In this document: positions 18,117 to 28,218 of the stretch, piece after piece | How positions within the stretch are numbered: position 1 is the stretch's first letter | How the letters are laid out: the number at the start of each line of letters is the position of its first letter | Assembly: GCA_019751945.1 (NCBI GenBank) | Contig: JAIEMT010000023.1 | Location: 1-64,000, forward strand | Source of the DNA: a bacterium | Lineage (GTDB): Bacteria; Bdellovibrionota; UBA1018 | Direction: 5' to 3' | Length of the DNA: 64,000 bases | Position numbers and translations under genes: made by a program | The notes under the pieces: generated by a model | What the model saw: only the letters and a program-made list of their open reading frames with translations | What the model was told of the DNA's origin: nothing | The model's database searches: none

Positions 18117-19037
18117 TTAAATTCTTTCTGCCACTCTCAGCTTAGCGCTTCTTGCGCGCGGGTTCTGAGCCGTTTCCTCATCATCTGGCAAGAGCGGCTT
18201 TTTGGTCAAAATCTTCAACTCTTCCGACTTTTGTCGAAAGGCCTGTTTGACGAGCCGATCTTCTAAGGAATGAAAACTCAAGATCCCCACTCGTCCGCCT
18301 GGCTTCACCTGAAGTATAACATGGTTCAGCAGACCTTCGAGCTCTTCTAACTCTTCATTGACCAAGATTCGGAGGGCTTGAAAGCTCCGCGTCGCAAAAT
18401 GAATTCGGCCGTGCCGGTACTTTCCAGGAACTGCCCGTTCAATGATGGCGACCAACTGCCCCGTCGTCTCGGGCGCACCATTTTCATCCCGATATCGAAC
18501 AATGGCGCGAGCAATCTGGCGAGAAAAGCGCTCTTCACCATACTTAAATAAAATATCCGCCAGGTCGCGTTCGCTCACCCTTCCCAAAAGCTCGTGACAG
18601 CTTTCTCCAGCATTCGGATTCAACCGCATATCGAGCGGACCATCGTTTTTAAAACTCAACCCGCGAGTGGGGTCATCCATCTGATCGCTTGAAAAGCCGA
18701 GGTCCGCGAGCATGCCGTAGACAGGAACATCGCCCAGCCTTCCTTTCAACTCACTGAACCGCTGGTGCCGAAGCTCCAAACTTCCGGCGCTGATCTCTTC
18801 CGCAAACCGCTCTTTTGCTCGATCAATAGCTCGCAGATCTTGGTCTACACCGATCACTCGGTGCTGAACTCCCGTATCTTTTGCGATGAGTTTGAAAGTA
18901 TCCAGAAAGGCCGACGTGTGACCGCCGCCACCGAAGGTGCAGTCAACAAGATAGGCTGGCTCCTCGAGCTTTCGAAAAGGCTCGGCTAGAAGCTCAGCAA
19001 TTTTTAATGTCAGGATCGGAGTATGTCTCGAGCTCAC
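18117..19037 (-). CDS. rsmH: 16S rRNA (cytosine-1402-N4) methyltransferase RsmH
   Basis: SAM-dependent methyltransferase (formerly MraW) acting on the ribosomal P-site. SAM motif VDCTFGGGGHTSAFL, GMLADLGFSSDQMDDPTRGLSF and the C-terminal FHSLEDRLVKQAFR and NPRARSAKLRVAERI are characteristic. 306 aa. In most dcw clusters mraZ precedes it; here a PBP gene does, overlapping by four bases. Confidence 0.97.
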   Translation of the reverse strand: MSSRHTPILTLKIAELLAEPFRKLEEPAYLVDCTFGGGGHTSAFLDTFKLIAKDTGVQHRVIGVDQDLRAIDRAKERFAEEISAGSLELRHQRFSELKGRLGDVPVYGMLADLGFSSDQMDDPTRGLSFKNDGPLDMRLNPNAGESCHELLGRVSERDLADILFKYGEERFSRQIARAIVRYRDENGAPETTGQLVAIIERAVPGKYRHGRIHFATRSFQALRILVNEELEELEGLLNHVILQVKPGGRVGILSFHSLEDRLVKQAFRQKSEELKILTKKPLLPDDEETAQNPRARSAKLRVAERI

Positions 19038-20356
19038 AGGTGATTGGAGCTTGCCACTTTTCGCTGATTCTTAAAATAGCTCTCAATCGCTCGACGACCT
19101 AAATAAGACGATTTCACTACCCAGTACTTCTCGTGAATGGTCAAAGCAGCCACGGCCACTCGGCGATTGCCCAGTTCCGCGAAGCCAATGAACCAATCAT
19201 ATTTGCCACGAGGTTCCGTACCGGTGAGAGAGCCGGTCTTTCCACCGACATCCACCATAGAAAGAGCGCCCCGAGTAAAGCCGCGGAAAGAGGTGCGAGA
19301 AGTTCCGCGAGTCACCGTCTGTCTCATTAACGCCCGAATTTCATTCGCCGTCTGCGGATCCACGGTGACTGAACTCACTCTTGAACGAGCGTGGTAAAGA
19401 TATTTTCCGTCATCGGCGGTGGCGCTTTGAACCACGTAAGGCTCCATCATTTTGCCTTCATTGACGACTGCAGCAGCAATCAGAGCACCCTGAAGCGGAC
19501 TCATCGTGGTTTCGCGGGTAAAGCCTGAAGCGGTTTCAGCCAAAGACCAAGCATCGTCTGAAATATCTGCACGACCCATTTCCATGGGAAGGTCCGAAGC
19601 AATCGAACGATTGAAACCGAAGCGCTCAGCGTATTTACGAAGCTCCGTTGGTCCCACTGTGAACACACCGAGTTTTCCAAAAGCAGAATTTACGGATTGA
19701 GCAAACGCGTCTTTCAACGTGAGGTAACGAGTCCAACGATTGATTTTATCGCGAAGGACATTGCTCTTATAAAGGGTGTGATAGCGACCATTCACTGGAA
19801 TCAAGGTGTTGGCCGAAACGTTCCGTTCCGCAATCGCAGCAGCCGCGGTCACGACTTTAAAAACGGAAGCAGAAGGAAAAGTAGATTGAAGAGCGAGATT
19901 TCCGCCAGTCTTTCGCGGCGGCTTCTGATAATTCGCCATCGAAAGAATCTGACCAGTCGCTGCATCCAGCACCACAACAGAACCGTAGTCAGGCCCATAG
20001 GATTTCAGCAGGCTTTCCATGTCGTGCTGAAGGTCGGTATCAAACGTGTAATCCAATTTGACGTGAATAGGTTTCTTTCCGCCCAGATTTATTTCCACAT
20101 CGGACGGGAAATTTTGTGCGACACCCATCGTTTGGATCGCATCTGCTAAAATTTTCTTTTGCTTGGCATTGACGAGGTCAGAGTCGTCTTTGGAAAAAAA
20201 CTGTGAGCCCAGTAGCCCGACCAGTCCCACGACCGACAAAGAAGCGAGTGCAATGATGGAATATCGTGATCGCTTTAACGTTCTACGCATCTGTATGAAT
20301 AGTCTCTGATTCCTCGTTGTAAGGTCAAGAACCCCTAGGTAATTACGTCCTGCCAT
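19034..20356 (-). CDS. small penicillin-binding transpeptidase at the head of the dcw cluster
   Basis: A PBP-type transpeptidase with one N-terminal membrane anchor (YSIIALASLSVVGLVGLL) but without the large dimerisation domain of class B PBPs. Catalytic motifs: SxxK in FPSASVFKVV, SxN in AQSVNSAFGK, KTG in GGKTGSLTG. At 440 aa it resembles FtsI-like or PBP2-like short proteins. The start at 20356 has AGAGG six bases upstream; an ATG at 20290 (MRRTLKRSRYS) is an alternative. It overlaps rsmH by four bases, so it is expressed with the division genes, in the position of mraZ. Whether it acts at the septum or during elongation is unknown. Confidence 0.85.
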   Translation of the reverse strand: MAGRNYLGVLDLTTRNQRLFIQMRRTLKRSRYSIIALASLSVVGLVGLLGSQFFSKDDSDLVNAKQKKILADAIQTMGVAQNFPSDVEINLGGKKPIHVKLDYTFDTDLQHDMESLLKSYGPDYGSVVVLDAATGQILSMANYQKPPRKTGGNLALQSTFPSASVFKVVTAAAAIAERNVSANTLIPVNGRYHTLYKSNVLRDKINRWTRYLTLKDAFAQSVNSAFGKLGVFTVGPTELRKYAERFGFNRSIASDLPMEMGRADISDDAWSLAETASGFTRETTMSPLQGALIAAAVVNEGKMMEPYVVQSATADDGKYLYHARSRVSSVTVDPQTANEIRALMRQTVTRGTSRTSFRGFTRGALSMVDVGGKTGSLTGTEPRGKYDWFIGFAELGNRRVAVAALTIHEKYWVVKSSYLGRRAIESYFKNQRKVASSNHL

Positions 20357-20560
20357 GAAAACCTCTGCCGAATTGAAGTTTTAGTCAAATCAGGGGGATT
20401 GTTTTTAGTCGCGTAGAACTGAGTTTTTAGAACTGAAAAGTCGCGAAAAGCACGTCCAGCAAGTGAACCCCGGTACCCTGATTCCATTTTAAATGAGGAT
20501 GATGCTGAGTGGCAAATGGTATCTCGTCGCGGTTAACTTACTGAAATTAAATAAGAAAAT
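20357..20560. other. gene-free stretch with degenerate direct repeats
   Basis: No credible ORF. AGTCGCG and TAGAACTGA each occur twice within about 45 nt (around 20405-20450), in interleaved order. The part nearest 20356 holds the Shine-Dalgarno AGAGG for the PBP gene. No confident promoter was found. Confidence 0.4.
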
Positions 20561-20686
20561 CTGTTTGCTGTTTGCAGTCTGCAGAAGCGGGCATCGGTTT
20601 GCTGAAGCAGGGACTGTTGGCAACAGCTCACTGAAACAGCTTCAGCAGACAGCTGCCTGCTTCCGCAGACTGCAAACAGCAAACAG
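20561..20686 (-). terminator. 126-nt long hairpin immediately after mtgA (terminator or MITE-like)
   Basis: The outer arms (20561-20594 and 20653-20686) are complementary over about 34 nt with few mismatches. Inside are TGCTGAAGC (20600-20608) with GCTTCAGCA (20639-20647), and at the tip CTGTTG-G-CAACAG (20614-20626), giving a three-tier stem. On the minus strand it starts 8 nt after the mtgA stop and is followed by ATTTTCTTATTT, so it could terminate mtgA transcription. The size is far beyond an ordinary terminator, so a mobile MITE-like hairpin is another reading. Confidence 0.65.
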
Positions 20687-20694
20687 TATTCCCC

Positions 20695-21633
20695 TTACAG
20701 CGAAACCGGCGCGCCCGGCGTTTCAGGATGCGGATCCACCGCATCCTCTGGCGGAACAGGAGGAGGAAAGGGCGGTTTCTTCTGAGTTTGGATTTCTTCC
20801 GTCGCGGTTTCAGCAGGAGCGGAGGTACCGACTTCTTCTGTAATCGTTGTTGAACCCGGAACTCCTTCGTTCTCGAACCAATAGCGCGCGTTCAGATCTT
20901 CTTTGAGTTGCTCTTCGGTGATGTACTTTGCCGATTCCATTTTGGTGAGAATGGATTTCACCGTTTTGTTGGCGTACTCCGACATCTGTCGCGATTTAAA
21001 CGATTGATTGTAGCGCTTCGGACTCGGCAAAAGCATCGCGAGGAAAGCTCCTTCTCGAGCTGTCAGTTCCGACGGCGCTTTTTTGAAATAGTGCTGAGAA
21101 GCCGCGTTGATTCCGTAAATTCCATCACCCCACTCGGCGACGTTCAAATAAGTTTCGAGAATTTTCTTTTTAGGAACGGAGTTTTCTAGTCGAACGGCTA
21201 AGACCAACTCCTTCGCTTTTCGCCAAAGATTCTTGTCATTATCTAAGAAAACATTCTTTACGACTTGCTGTGTAATAGTGCTCGCGCCGCGATGCAGCTT
21301 TCCCAATTCCCAGTCATCTTTAATGGCTTCACGAATCTGATTGGGATCGTAACCCTTGTGCTGAAAGAAGGCCCAATCTTCGCTAACAATAATGGCTCCC
21401 ACGGCGGTTTTCGAGACGCTTTCTAAACCCACCCAACCCGTTGGCGGAGCTGGCTGCAGCTTGATCTGGGATGTTTTATCCGTGGAGTGGTATTCCACCA
21501 CCGGGTATTGATTTCTCAAAACCGAAACATCCGGAAATTCCTGAGTTAGAAAGTCATAACCTGACCAAACTAGGAACGCGGTGCCTGCCACGATGATCAT
21601 GCTGAAGATGAAAGCAACCCGACCGAAGCTCAA
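20695..21633 (-). CDS. mtgA: monofunctional peptidoglycan transglycosylase MtgA
   Basis: GT51-family enzyme that polymerises lipid II, without a transpeptidase domain. N-terminal membrane anchor (VAFIFSMIIVAGTAFLVW), catalytic Glu in IIVSEDWAFFQHKGYD, and GASTITQQVVKNVFL and NVAEWGDGIYGINAAS as in other GT51 domains. The C-terminal ~60 residues are a low-complexity Pro/Thr/Glu tail. The start appears to be a TTG at 21633. Upstream of the dcw cluster on the same strand but isolated from it by the long hairpin. Confidence 0.93.
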   Translation of the reverse strand: MSFGRVAFIFSMIIVAGTAFLVWSGYDFLTQEFPDVSVLRNQYPVVEYHSTDKTSQIKLQPAPPTGWVGLESVSKTAVGAIIVSEDWAFFQHKGYDPNQIREAIKDDWELGKLHRGASTITQQVVKNVFLDNDKNLWRKAKELVLAVRLENSVPKKKILETYLNVAEWGDGIYGINAASQHYFKKAPSELTAREGAFLAMLLPSPKRYNQSFKSRQMSEYANKTVKSILTKMESAKYITEEQLKEDLNARYWFENEGVPGSTTITEEVGTSAPAETATEEIQTQKKPPFPPPVPPEDAVDPHPETPGAPVSL

Positions 21634-21708
21634 ATGACACCCACCATTAAAATGCTGATTCGAAACAAGAAGCTTGTATCGCTCCTAGCCAAAATGTAAT
21701 CTAGCCCT

Positions 21709-22644
21709 GTGAAATCAAAGATCTCATCGACCAAGGCTTTTCCAAAAACAGCTTCAAAGAAGACAGCGACACTCCAGCGTTTATCGAAGATTGAGGCACA
21801 GGGCAAGGGCAAGAATCACCCTCAAGAACACAATCCCTATCTCATTCCCAATACCAACCGCATCTATACGAATCCCAAGAAGCAAAAAATCGCTCGCGAC
21901 ATGCTTGAGCGCTATACGGGAACCCCGGTAGAACGCTTCAGAAAACAGATTATCCTCACAAATTTCGATTATTACTTAGAACGATTCCACAACATTTGTG
22001 GAGACGAACGTACCAAGGGTTCGGCCATGAACGTGGTTCATAGCGATCGAGCCGATGTAAGTATCGTCGACTTTTCTATCGGGTCACCCAATGCGGCTCT
22101 GATCATCGAACTTATGGCGGCAATCGATCCCACCGCCGTTTTATTTTTAGGAATGTGCGGAGGACTGCATCGTTCGTTAAAAGTGGGAGATTTCATTCTT
22201 CCGACGGCTGCCATCCGCGACGAAGGTGCGTCGCAGCATTTCATGCCGCGCCAAGTACCCGCCCTTCCCACTTTTAAGATTCAAAAATTTGTCTCTCAGA
22301 TTTTAGTCGAAAAAGGGTTAGACTATCGTACTGGGGTTATTCACACGACGGATTATCGTTTTTGGGAATTTGATATGAAATTCAAAGCCCAATTGTACGA
22401 TGAACGTGCCCTGGCGATTGAGATGGAATCCGCTACTCTCTTCGTCGCTGGTTTCGCGAGCAAAGTTCCAATTGGCGCATTGCTCTTAGTTTCGGATCTT
22501 CCTCTTCGCAGAGGTGGAATCAAAACGATGAAATCAGCGAAAGCTGTTTTTAGACAGTACACCGATATGCATTTGGAAATCGGGATCAAGTCGATGAGTG
22601 AGATCGCGGAACGCGGTGAACATATCCGTCACTACAAATGGTGA
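21709..22644 (+). CDS. amn: AMP nucleosidase
   Basis: Hydrolyses AMP to adenine and ribose 5-phosphate, part of purine balance. The core has the nucleoside-phosphorylase fold: FLGMCGGLHRSLKVGDFILP, AIRDEGASQHF and IEMESATLFVAGF match the nucleoside-binding and catalytic segments. About 311 aa, the short form without the large N-terminal regulatory domain of the E. coli enzyme. The first ~40 residues are Lys/Ser-rich. GTG start at 21709. A promoter-like TTGTAT-N17-TAATCT lies immediately upstream, but it is weak. Confidence 0.85.
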   Translation: MKSKISSTKAFPKTASKKTATLQRLSKIEAQGKGKNHPQEHNPYLIPNTNRIYTNPKKQKIARDMLERYTGTPVERFRKQIILTNFDYYLERFHNICGDERTKGSAMNVVHSDRADVSIVDFSIGSPNAALIIELMAAIDPTAVLFLGMCGGLHRSLKVGDFILPTAAIRDEGASQHFMPRQVPALPTFKIQKFVSQILVEKGLDYRTGVIHTTDYRFWEFDMKFKAQLYDERALAIEMESATLFVAGFASKVPIGALLLVSDLPLRRGGIKTMKSAKAVFRQYTDMHLEIGIKSMSEIAERGEHIRHYKW

Positions 22645-22685
22645 TAAATGGTGACGAAGGTCTTTGTTTAGAGTAGGGCTGATAA

Positions 22686-24491
<1,806 letters not shown>

Positions 24492-24495
<4 letters not shown>

Positions 24496-25451
24496 AGAAG
24501 AAACCGTCCGCAAAAAAAGGGCCGCTCCACGGTTGTACCATTCTGGATTGCTCGACCTTGCTACCGGGTCCATTCGTTGGAAAGCTCCTCGCGCTTCAAG
24601 GGGCCAAGGTTTTAAAAGTGGAAAGTCCGGATCGACCCGATCCGGCTCGAGACTTGGGGCACTATTATAAAGACCTGAATGACTGCAAAAAGCTCGTCCT
24701 CCTGAATTTAACCAAATTAGAAGATCAGAAAAAATTTAAGAAACTGGTGAAGGAAGCAGACGGATTGATCGAAGGCTTTCGTCCTAGTGCTAAATTGAAG
24801 CTGGGCTTGGATGAAAAGTCCCTGCACAAGGTGAACCCTAAACTTTGTATCACCAGCCTAGTGGGCTACCGTGAAGACGGACCCTGGAAAGATCGCGCTG
24901 GTCACGACCTGAACTTTCAAGCCGTTACAGGATGCCTTTCGCTTTTCGAGGGAGTTCCGGGCCTGCCTCTTGCGGACTTATTTAGTGCCTACAAAGCCGC
25001 TTACATGATGGCCGCCAGCCTCCACGCCGTGAAAGCCGGCGGGAAAGGTCGCCGCGCGGTCGTCAGCATGACTGACGCCATCCGAGAAGCCCAGAGCAGT
25101 TTCTACCATGAGTATTTAGCCACGAAAGAAGTGCCCGGCCCAGGCGCCTCGCTCCTGACCGGTAAGTTTCCCTGCTACCGTATTTACAGCACGCAAGATC
25201 ACCACCGAGTCTCTGTCGGCGCCATCGAAGGGAAGTTCTGGGACAAGATCTGCCAGATTTTGCAGTTGCCCCAGTTTGCTGGAAAAGGCTACACCGTAGG
25301 CGAAGAAGGCAAGAAGATCGCAGCCGCCGTACAAGGAGCTTTCAGCTCGAAACCCTGGTCGCACTGGGAAGGCTTGTTTGAAAGCGCCGACTGCTGCGTC
25401 GAAAGAGTTTTAGATTACTCAGAGGTTTCCCGGCTTGGCGTACAACCCTAA
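24492..25451 (+). CDS. CaiB/BaiF-type (family III) CoA transferase
   Basis: Starts with the family hallmark GCTILDCSTLLPGPFVGKLLALQGAKVLKVESP, continues with LIEGFRPSAKLKLGLDEKSL and SLVGYREDGPWKDRAGHDLNFQAVTG, and has the likely catalytic Asp in LPLADLFSAYKAA. 319 aa, shorter than typical (~380-400), missing part of the C-terminal region. Alpha-methylacyl-CoA racemase-like enzymes share this size. Substrate unknown. It overlaps both neighbours. Confidence 0.82.
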
Positions 25452-26034
25452 AGATTATTACTTTCACAAAGCAAAGGCCGAGAACTTTGCCGCGCGTTCG
25501 GTTTTCAAGCTCCAGGAAATTGATCGCCGCCTGAAAGTTCTTCGCGCGGGAGATAAAGTTTTAGACCTCGGTGCAGCCCCAGGCTCCTGGTCCCAGTACG
25601 CCTCCCAAAAAGTGGGCGAGAAGGGCCGAGTTCTCGGCATCGATATACAGCCGATCAAGCTCACTCTGCCGAACGCGATTTTTGTAACTGCGGACATGCG
25701 CGACTTAAATCTCGAGGAACTTTTCACTGAAAAGGGAATCAGCCCGCCCTTTGATCTGGTGATGTCCGACATGGCCCCAAAAACCATCGGTGTCAAAATC
25801 ACCGATCAGGCCAGATCTTTCGAGCTCTGTGAATTGGCCCTTCAAACCGCTGAACGTTTTTTAAAACCCAACGGCCATTTTATCTGTAAGCTCTTTCACA
25901 GCGATGAATTCGAACAGCTTAGAAAAATGCTCGCAGCAAAATTTAAGAAGGTAGAAATCATTCGACCCAAAAGTACGCGGAAAGAGAGTAAGGAAATTTT
26001 TCTGATCGCCCTCCATTACCAAGGTGAAAAATAA
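25435..26034 (+). CDS. rlmE: 23S rRNA (uridine-2552-2'-O) methyltransferase RlmE
   Basis: FtsJ-type methyltransferase of the ribosomal A-loop. N-terminal YYFHKAKAENFAARSVFKLQEID, SAM motif DLGAAPGSWSQYA, and catalytic Asp and Lys in MSDMAP and FICKLFH. 199 aa, typical. The start is a TTG at 25435, overlapping the CoA-transferase by 17 nt; codons from there encode the conserved N-terminus, so I accept it. Confidence 0.93.
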   Translation: MAYNPKDYYFHKAKAENFAARSVFKLQEIDRRLKVLRAGDKVLDLGAAPGSWSQYASQKVGEKGRVLGIDIQPIKLTLPNAIFVTADMRDLNLEELFTEKGISPPFDLVMSDMAPKTIGVKITDQARSFELCELALQTAERFLKPNGHFICKLFHSDEFEQLRKMLAAKFKKVEIIRPKSTRKESKEIFLIALHYQGEK

Positions 26035-26708
26035 TGTTTGTCTTTTCAAACCTCGCTATCAGCATTGATGGAAAAATTGCAACCGCCAGCCGAGAGCACT
26101 TTCCTCTTGGCACTCCAGCCGATCGAGAACAGATGCAGGTTCTTAGAAAAGAATCGGACGCCATTCTCATGGGTGCCACCACCCTTCGTGCCTTTCAAAA
26201 ACCCCTTTTGGCAGAGGGGGCTTCCAAGCAACCCTTAAATGTCATCCTATCGTCCAAGCTCGACGGGATTTCGCCCAGCTGGGCCTTTTTCACCTCGAAC
26301 AAAATCAAACGCCTGATTTTTGTGGGTGCGAGTTGCCCCAAAGCTAAACTTTCTAAATTTAAAAAGAATTCGGAAATCGTCGTCCTTAAAAAGCCCACAG
26401 CGAAGAAAACACTCGGCGTCCAAATGGCTGAAGCGCTCGAGGAACGGGGAGTGCAGCGCCTACTCGTCGAGGGTGGGGGTGCCGTCATGTGGGACTTTGC
26501 TTCTCAAGATTTAATCGATGAATACCACGTCACCGTTACCCCTCGCGTGCTTGGGGGCACTGATGCACCCACTTTGGTCGACGGATTGGGGCTTAAACCC
26601 GATCAAGTCGTTAACCTCAAGCTGGAACAGTGCCGAGTTTTGAAAAATGAACTCTATCTGATCTATAGAAAAACGGGAAAACGGGGACGCAAGCTAGCGG
26701 ATCTTTAA
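26034..26708 (+). CDS. RibD C-terminal-domain (dihydrofolate reductase-like) reductase
   Basis: A stand-alone RibD reductase domain: FVFSNLAISIDGKIAT at the N-terminus, DAILMGATTLRAF for the NADPH site, and LLVEGGGAVMWDFASQDLIDEYHVTVTPRVLGG, the conserved RibD_C end. Such proteins act as pyrimidine reductases in riboflavin synthesis or on other substrates. 224 aa. The ATG shares its A with the rlmE stop (TAATG). No other riboflavin genes are near, so the substrate is open. Confidence 0.85.
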   Translation: MFVFSNLAISIDGKIATASREHFPLGTPADREQMQVLRKESDAILMGATTLRAFQKPLLAEGASKQPLNVILSSKLDGISPSWAFFTSNKIKRLIFVGASCPKAKLSKFKKNSEIVVLKKPTAKKTLGVQMAEALEERGVQRLLVEGGGAVMWDFASQDLIDEYHVTVTPRVLGGTDAPTLVDGLGLKPDQVVNLKLEQCRVLKNELYLIYRKTGKRGRKLADL

Positions 26709-26888
26709 ACGGGGATCGACCGGACATCCCGGGCAGGCGGCGCTCACTTCCTGGGAAATACGCTGCCAGATATTGAAAAGATTCCCCTTCACGGTATTGG
26801 TCAGAAGCACGACTACGCTCAGTGCAATCGCGACGGCGAGGATGTACTCCACTAGGGTCTGACCGCTCTCATCGAGCTTTCGTTTCAT
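26694..26888 (-). CDS. Flp-family type IVb pilin
   Basis: 64 aa with a class III (prepilin-peptidase) signal: basic leader ending in SG, then QTLVEY, with Glu at +5, and a single hydrophobic helix (ILAVAIALSVVVLLTN). The C-terminus contains a Cys pair (CPGCP) unusual for Flp. It lies on the strand opposite its neighbours and its 3' end overlaps the RibD-like gene by 15 nt. No tad/cpa genes are in the window, so assembly would depend on a locus elsewhere. Confidence 0.78.
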   Translation of the reverse strand: MKRKLDESGQTLVEYILAVAIALSVVVLLTNTVKGNLFNIWQRISQEVSAACPGCPVDPRLKIR

Positions 26889-26920
26889 ACTCCATCTATT
26901 CTAAGGTATAGTCGCCCCCA

Positions 26921-27526
26921 GTGACAACCCAACCGAATCCCCCGCAGTTAAAGGCGATTTCCTTAAAAAGCGTGCTCCTTCCGGGGCTTGTTGCCATTGG
27001 ACTTGTGGCTGCGGTCCTTACCGCGATGAAATATCTCCTCCCTGCTCACCGCGACCATCTGTTTCCGGGTAAGACCCCGTCTGCCGCCCGAGGCATCCAA
27101 GTCGGGGGAGTTCTTCCAGAGTTTTCGTTTAAAAACTTGCAAGGGGAGTCGTTTCCGGTCTCGGATCTCAAAAATAAGCTAACAATTCTCAATTTTTGGG
27201 CCAGCTGGTGCGACGCCTGTATTGTCGAGGTCCCCTCTTTGGTTAAACTCCGGTACGAATATAGGGACCGAGGCCTCGAAATACTTGGTATCAATCTCGA
27301 CGAAAATCCTGACGATATTGTCCCTTTTTTGGTAAAGAGACTGGGCATTGAATACCCTGTCTTCGTGGATCCAAGCGGCGAGATTGCAGGTTTGCTGGAA
27401 GTCGGTGCCATTCCACACACGGTAGTGTTCGACAGTGATCGGAAGATCCTGCTGATCGAAACAGGGGAACGAGACTGGTTTGATTCAGAAATTCGAACAC
27501 TGGTTGAAAAATGGTTAAAGGAATGA
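26921..27526 (+). CDS. TlpA/ResA-like membrane-anchored thioredoxin
   Basis: N-terminal membrane anchor (VLLPGLVAIGLVAAVLTAM), then a thioredoxin fold facing the periplasm: FKNLQGESFPVSDL, NFWASWCDACIVEVPSL with redox pair CDAC, and the cis-Pro loop VGAIPHTVVFD. GTG start at 26921. 201 aa. Probably reduces cytochrome c precursors or other periplasmic disulfides; no cytochrome maturation genes are adjacent. It overlaps the next gene. Confidence 0.88.
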   Translation: MTTQPNPPQLKAISLKSVLLPGLVAIGLVAAVLTAMKYLLPAHRDHLFPGKTPSAARGIQVGGVLPEFSFKNLQGESFPVSDLKNKLTILNFWASWCDACIVEVPSLVKLRYEYRDRGLEILGINLDENPDDIVPFLVKRLGIEYPVFVDPSGEIAGLLEVGAIPHTVVFDSDRKILLIETGERDWFDSEIRTLVEKWLKE

Positions 27527-28218
27527 AGAAATTTGCGCTCCCGCTCTTTCTGACGGAACGAAACAAATACGTTCTGGGCGCACTGACTTTTCTGGTAGCG
27601 GTGCCGATGTACCTGCTCGCCAACCACTATCCGATTTTTACTCCTCAACAGCTTCCGCTCTGGAAATGGGACAAGATGATTCCCTTCATTCCAGAGACCG
27701 TCTTCGTCTATGTGAGCGAATACATTCTCTTCGTCGCCGCGTATCTGTTTTCGCGCGATATGGAGAATATGAATAAATACATTTATTCATTTTTGGGTCT
27801 TCAAACCATTAGCGTAATTATATTTTGGGTTTGGCCAACCACTTACCCGCGAGACCTTTTTCCCCTTCCCGACAATTTGGATTGGCTCACTTTTACCGTA
27901 TTTAGCAACTTAAGGACGGTGGATGCTCCCACGAATTGCTGCCCGAGCCTTCATGTTAGCAGTGTCTACCTATCAAGCTTCATTTTCTTGGATGAACAAA
28001 AAGGGCGCTTTCTTTTTTTCTTTCTCTGGGCAACAGCGGTGGCAATCTCCACCCTGACCACGAAGCAACATTACATTGTCGATGTGATAGCCGGACTCGG
28101 CTTAGCGGTTCTTTCCTATTACATTTTTCACAAGCTGATCCCGTACCGAAAGGTCAGCTGGGCTGCCAAGCGAACCGGTAGTAGATCTCCTCGAAGCGCT
28201 GTGCGTTTAGAATCGTAA
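27523..28218 (+). CDS. PAP2-superfamily membrane phosphatase / lipid phosphotransferase
   Basis: About six membrane segments with PAP2-type motifs: NCCPSLHVSSVYLSS and TKQHYIVDVIAG carry the catalytic histidines and aspartate. The variant CPSLH (for PSGH) and KQHYxxD are those of the AUR1/inositol-phosphoceramide-synthase-like branch, so the protein may be a phospholipid head-group transferase and not a plain phosphatase. Start set at 27523 (ATGA overlap with the TlpA gene); an ATG at 27511 is also possible. Its 3' end overlaps the convergent hutI gene by about 65 nt. Confidence 0.82.
   Translation: MKKFALPLFLTERNKYVLGALTFLVAVPMYLLANHYPIFTPQQLPLWKWDKMIPFIPETVFVYVSEYILFVAAYLFSRDMENMNKYIYSFLGLQTISVIIFWVWPTTYPRDLFPLPDNLDWLTFTVFSNLRTVDAPTNCCPSLHVSSVYLSSFIFLDEQKGRFLFFFLWATAVAISTLTTKQHYIVDVIAGLGLAVLSYYIFHKLIPYRKVSWAAKRTGSRSPRSAVRLES

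Noticed and set aside
21630-21812. 60-aa minus-strand ORF ending as TTGA at the mtgA start
   Set aside because: The coupling looks tempting, but it lies antisense to the amn start and has no recognisable features.
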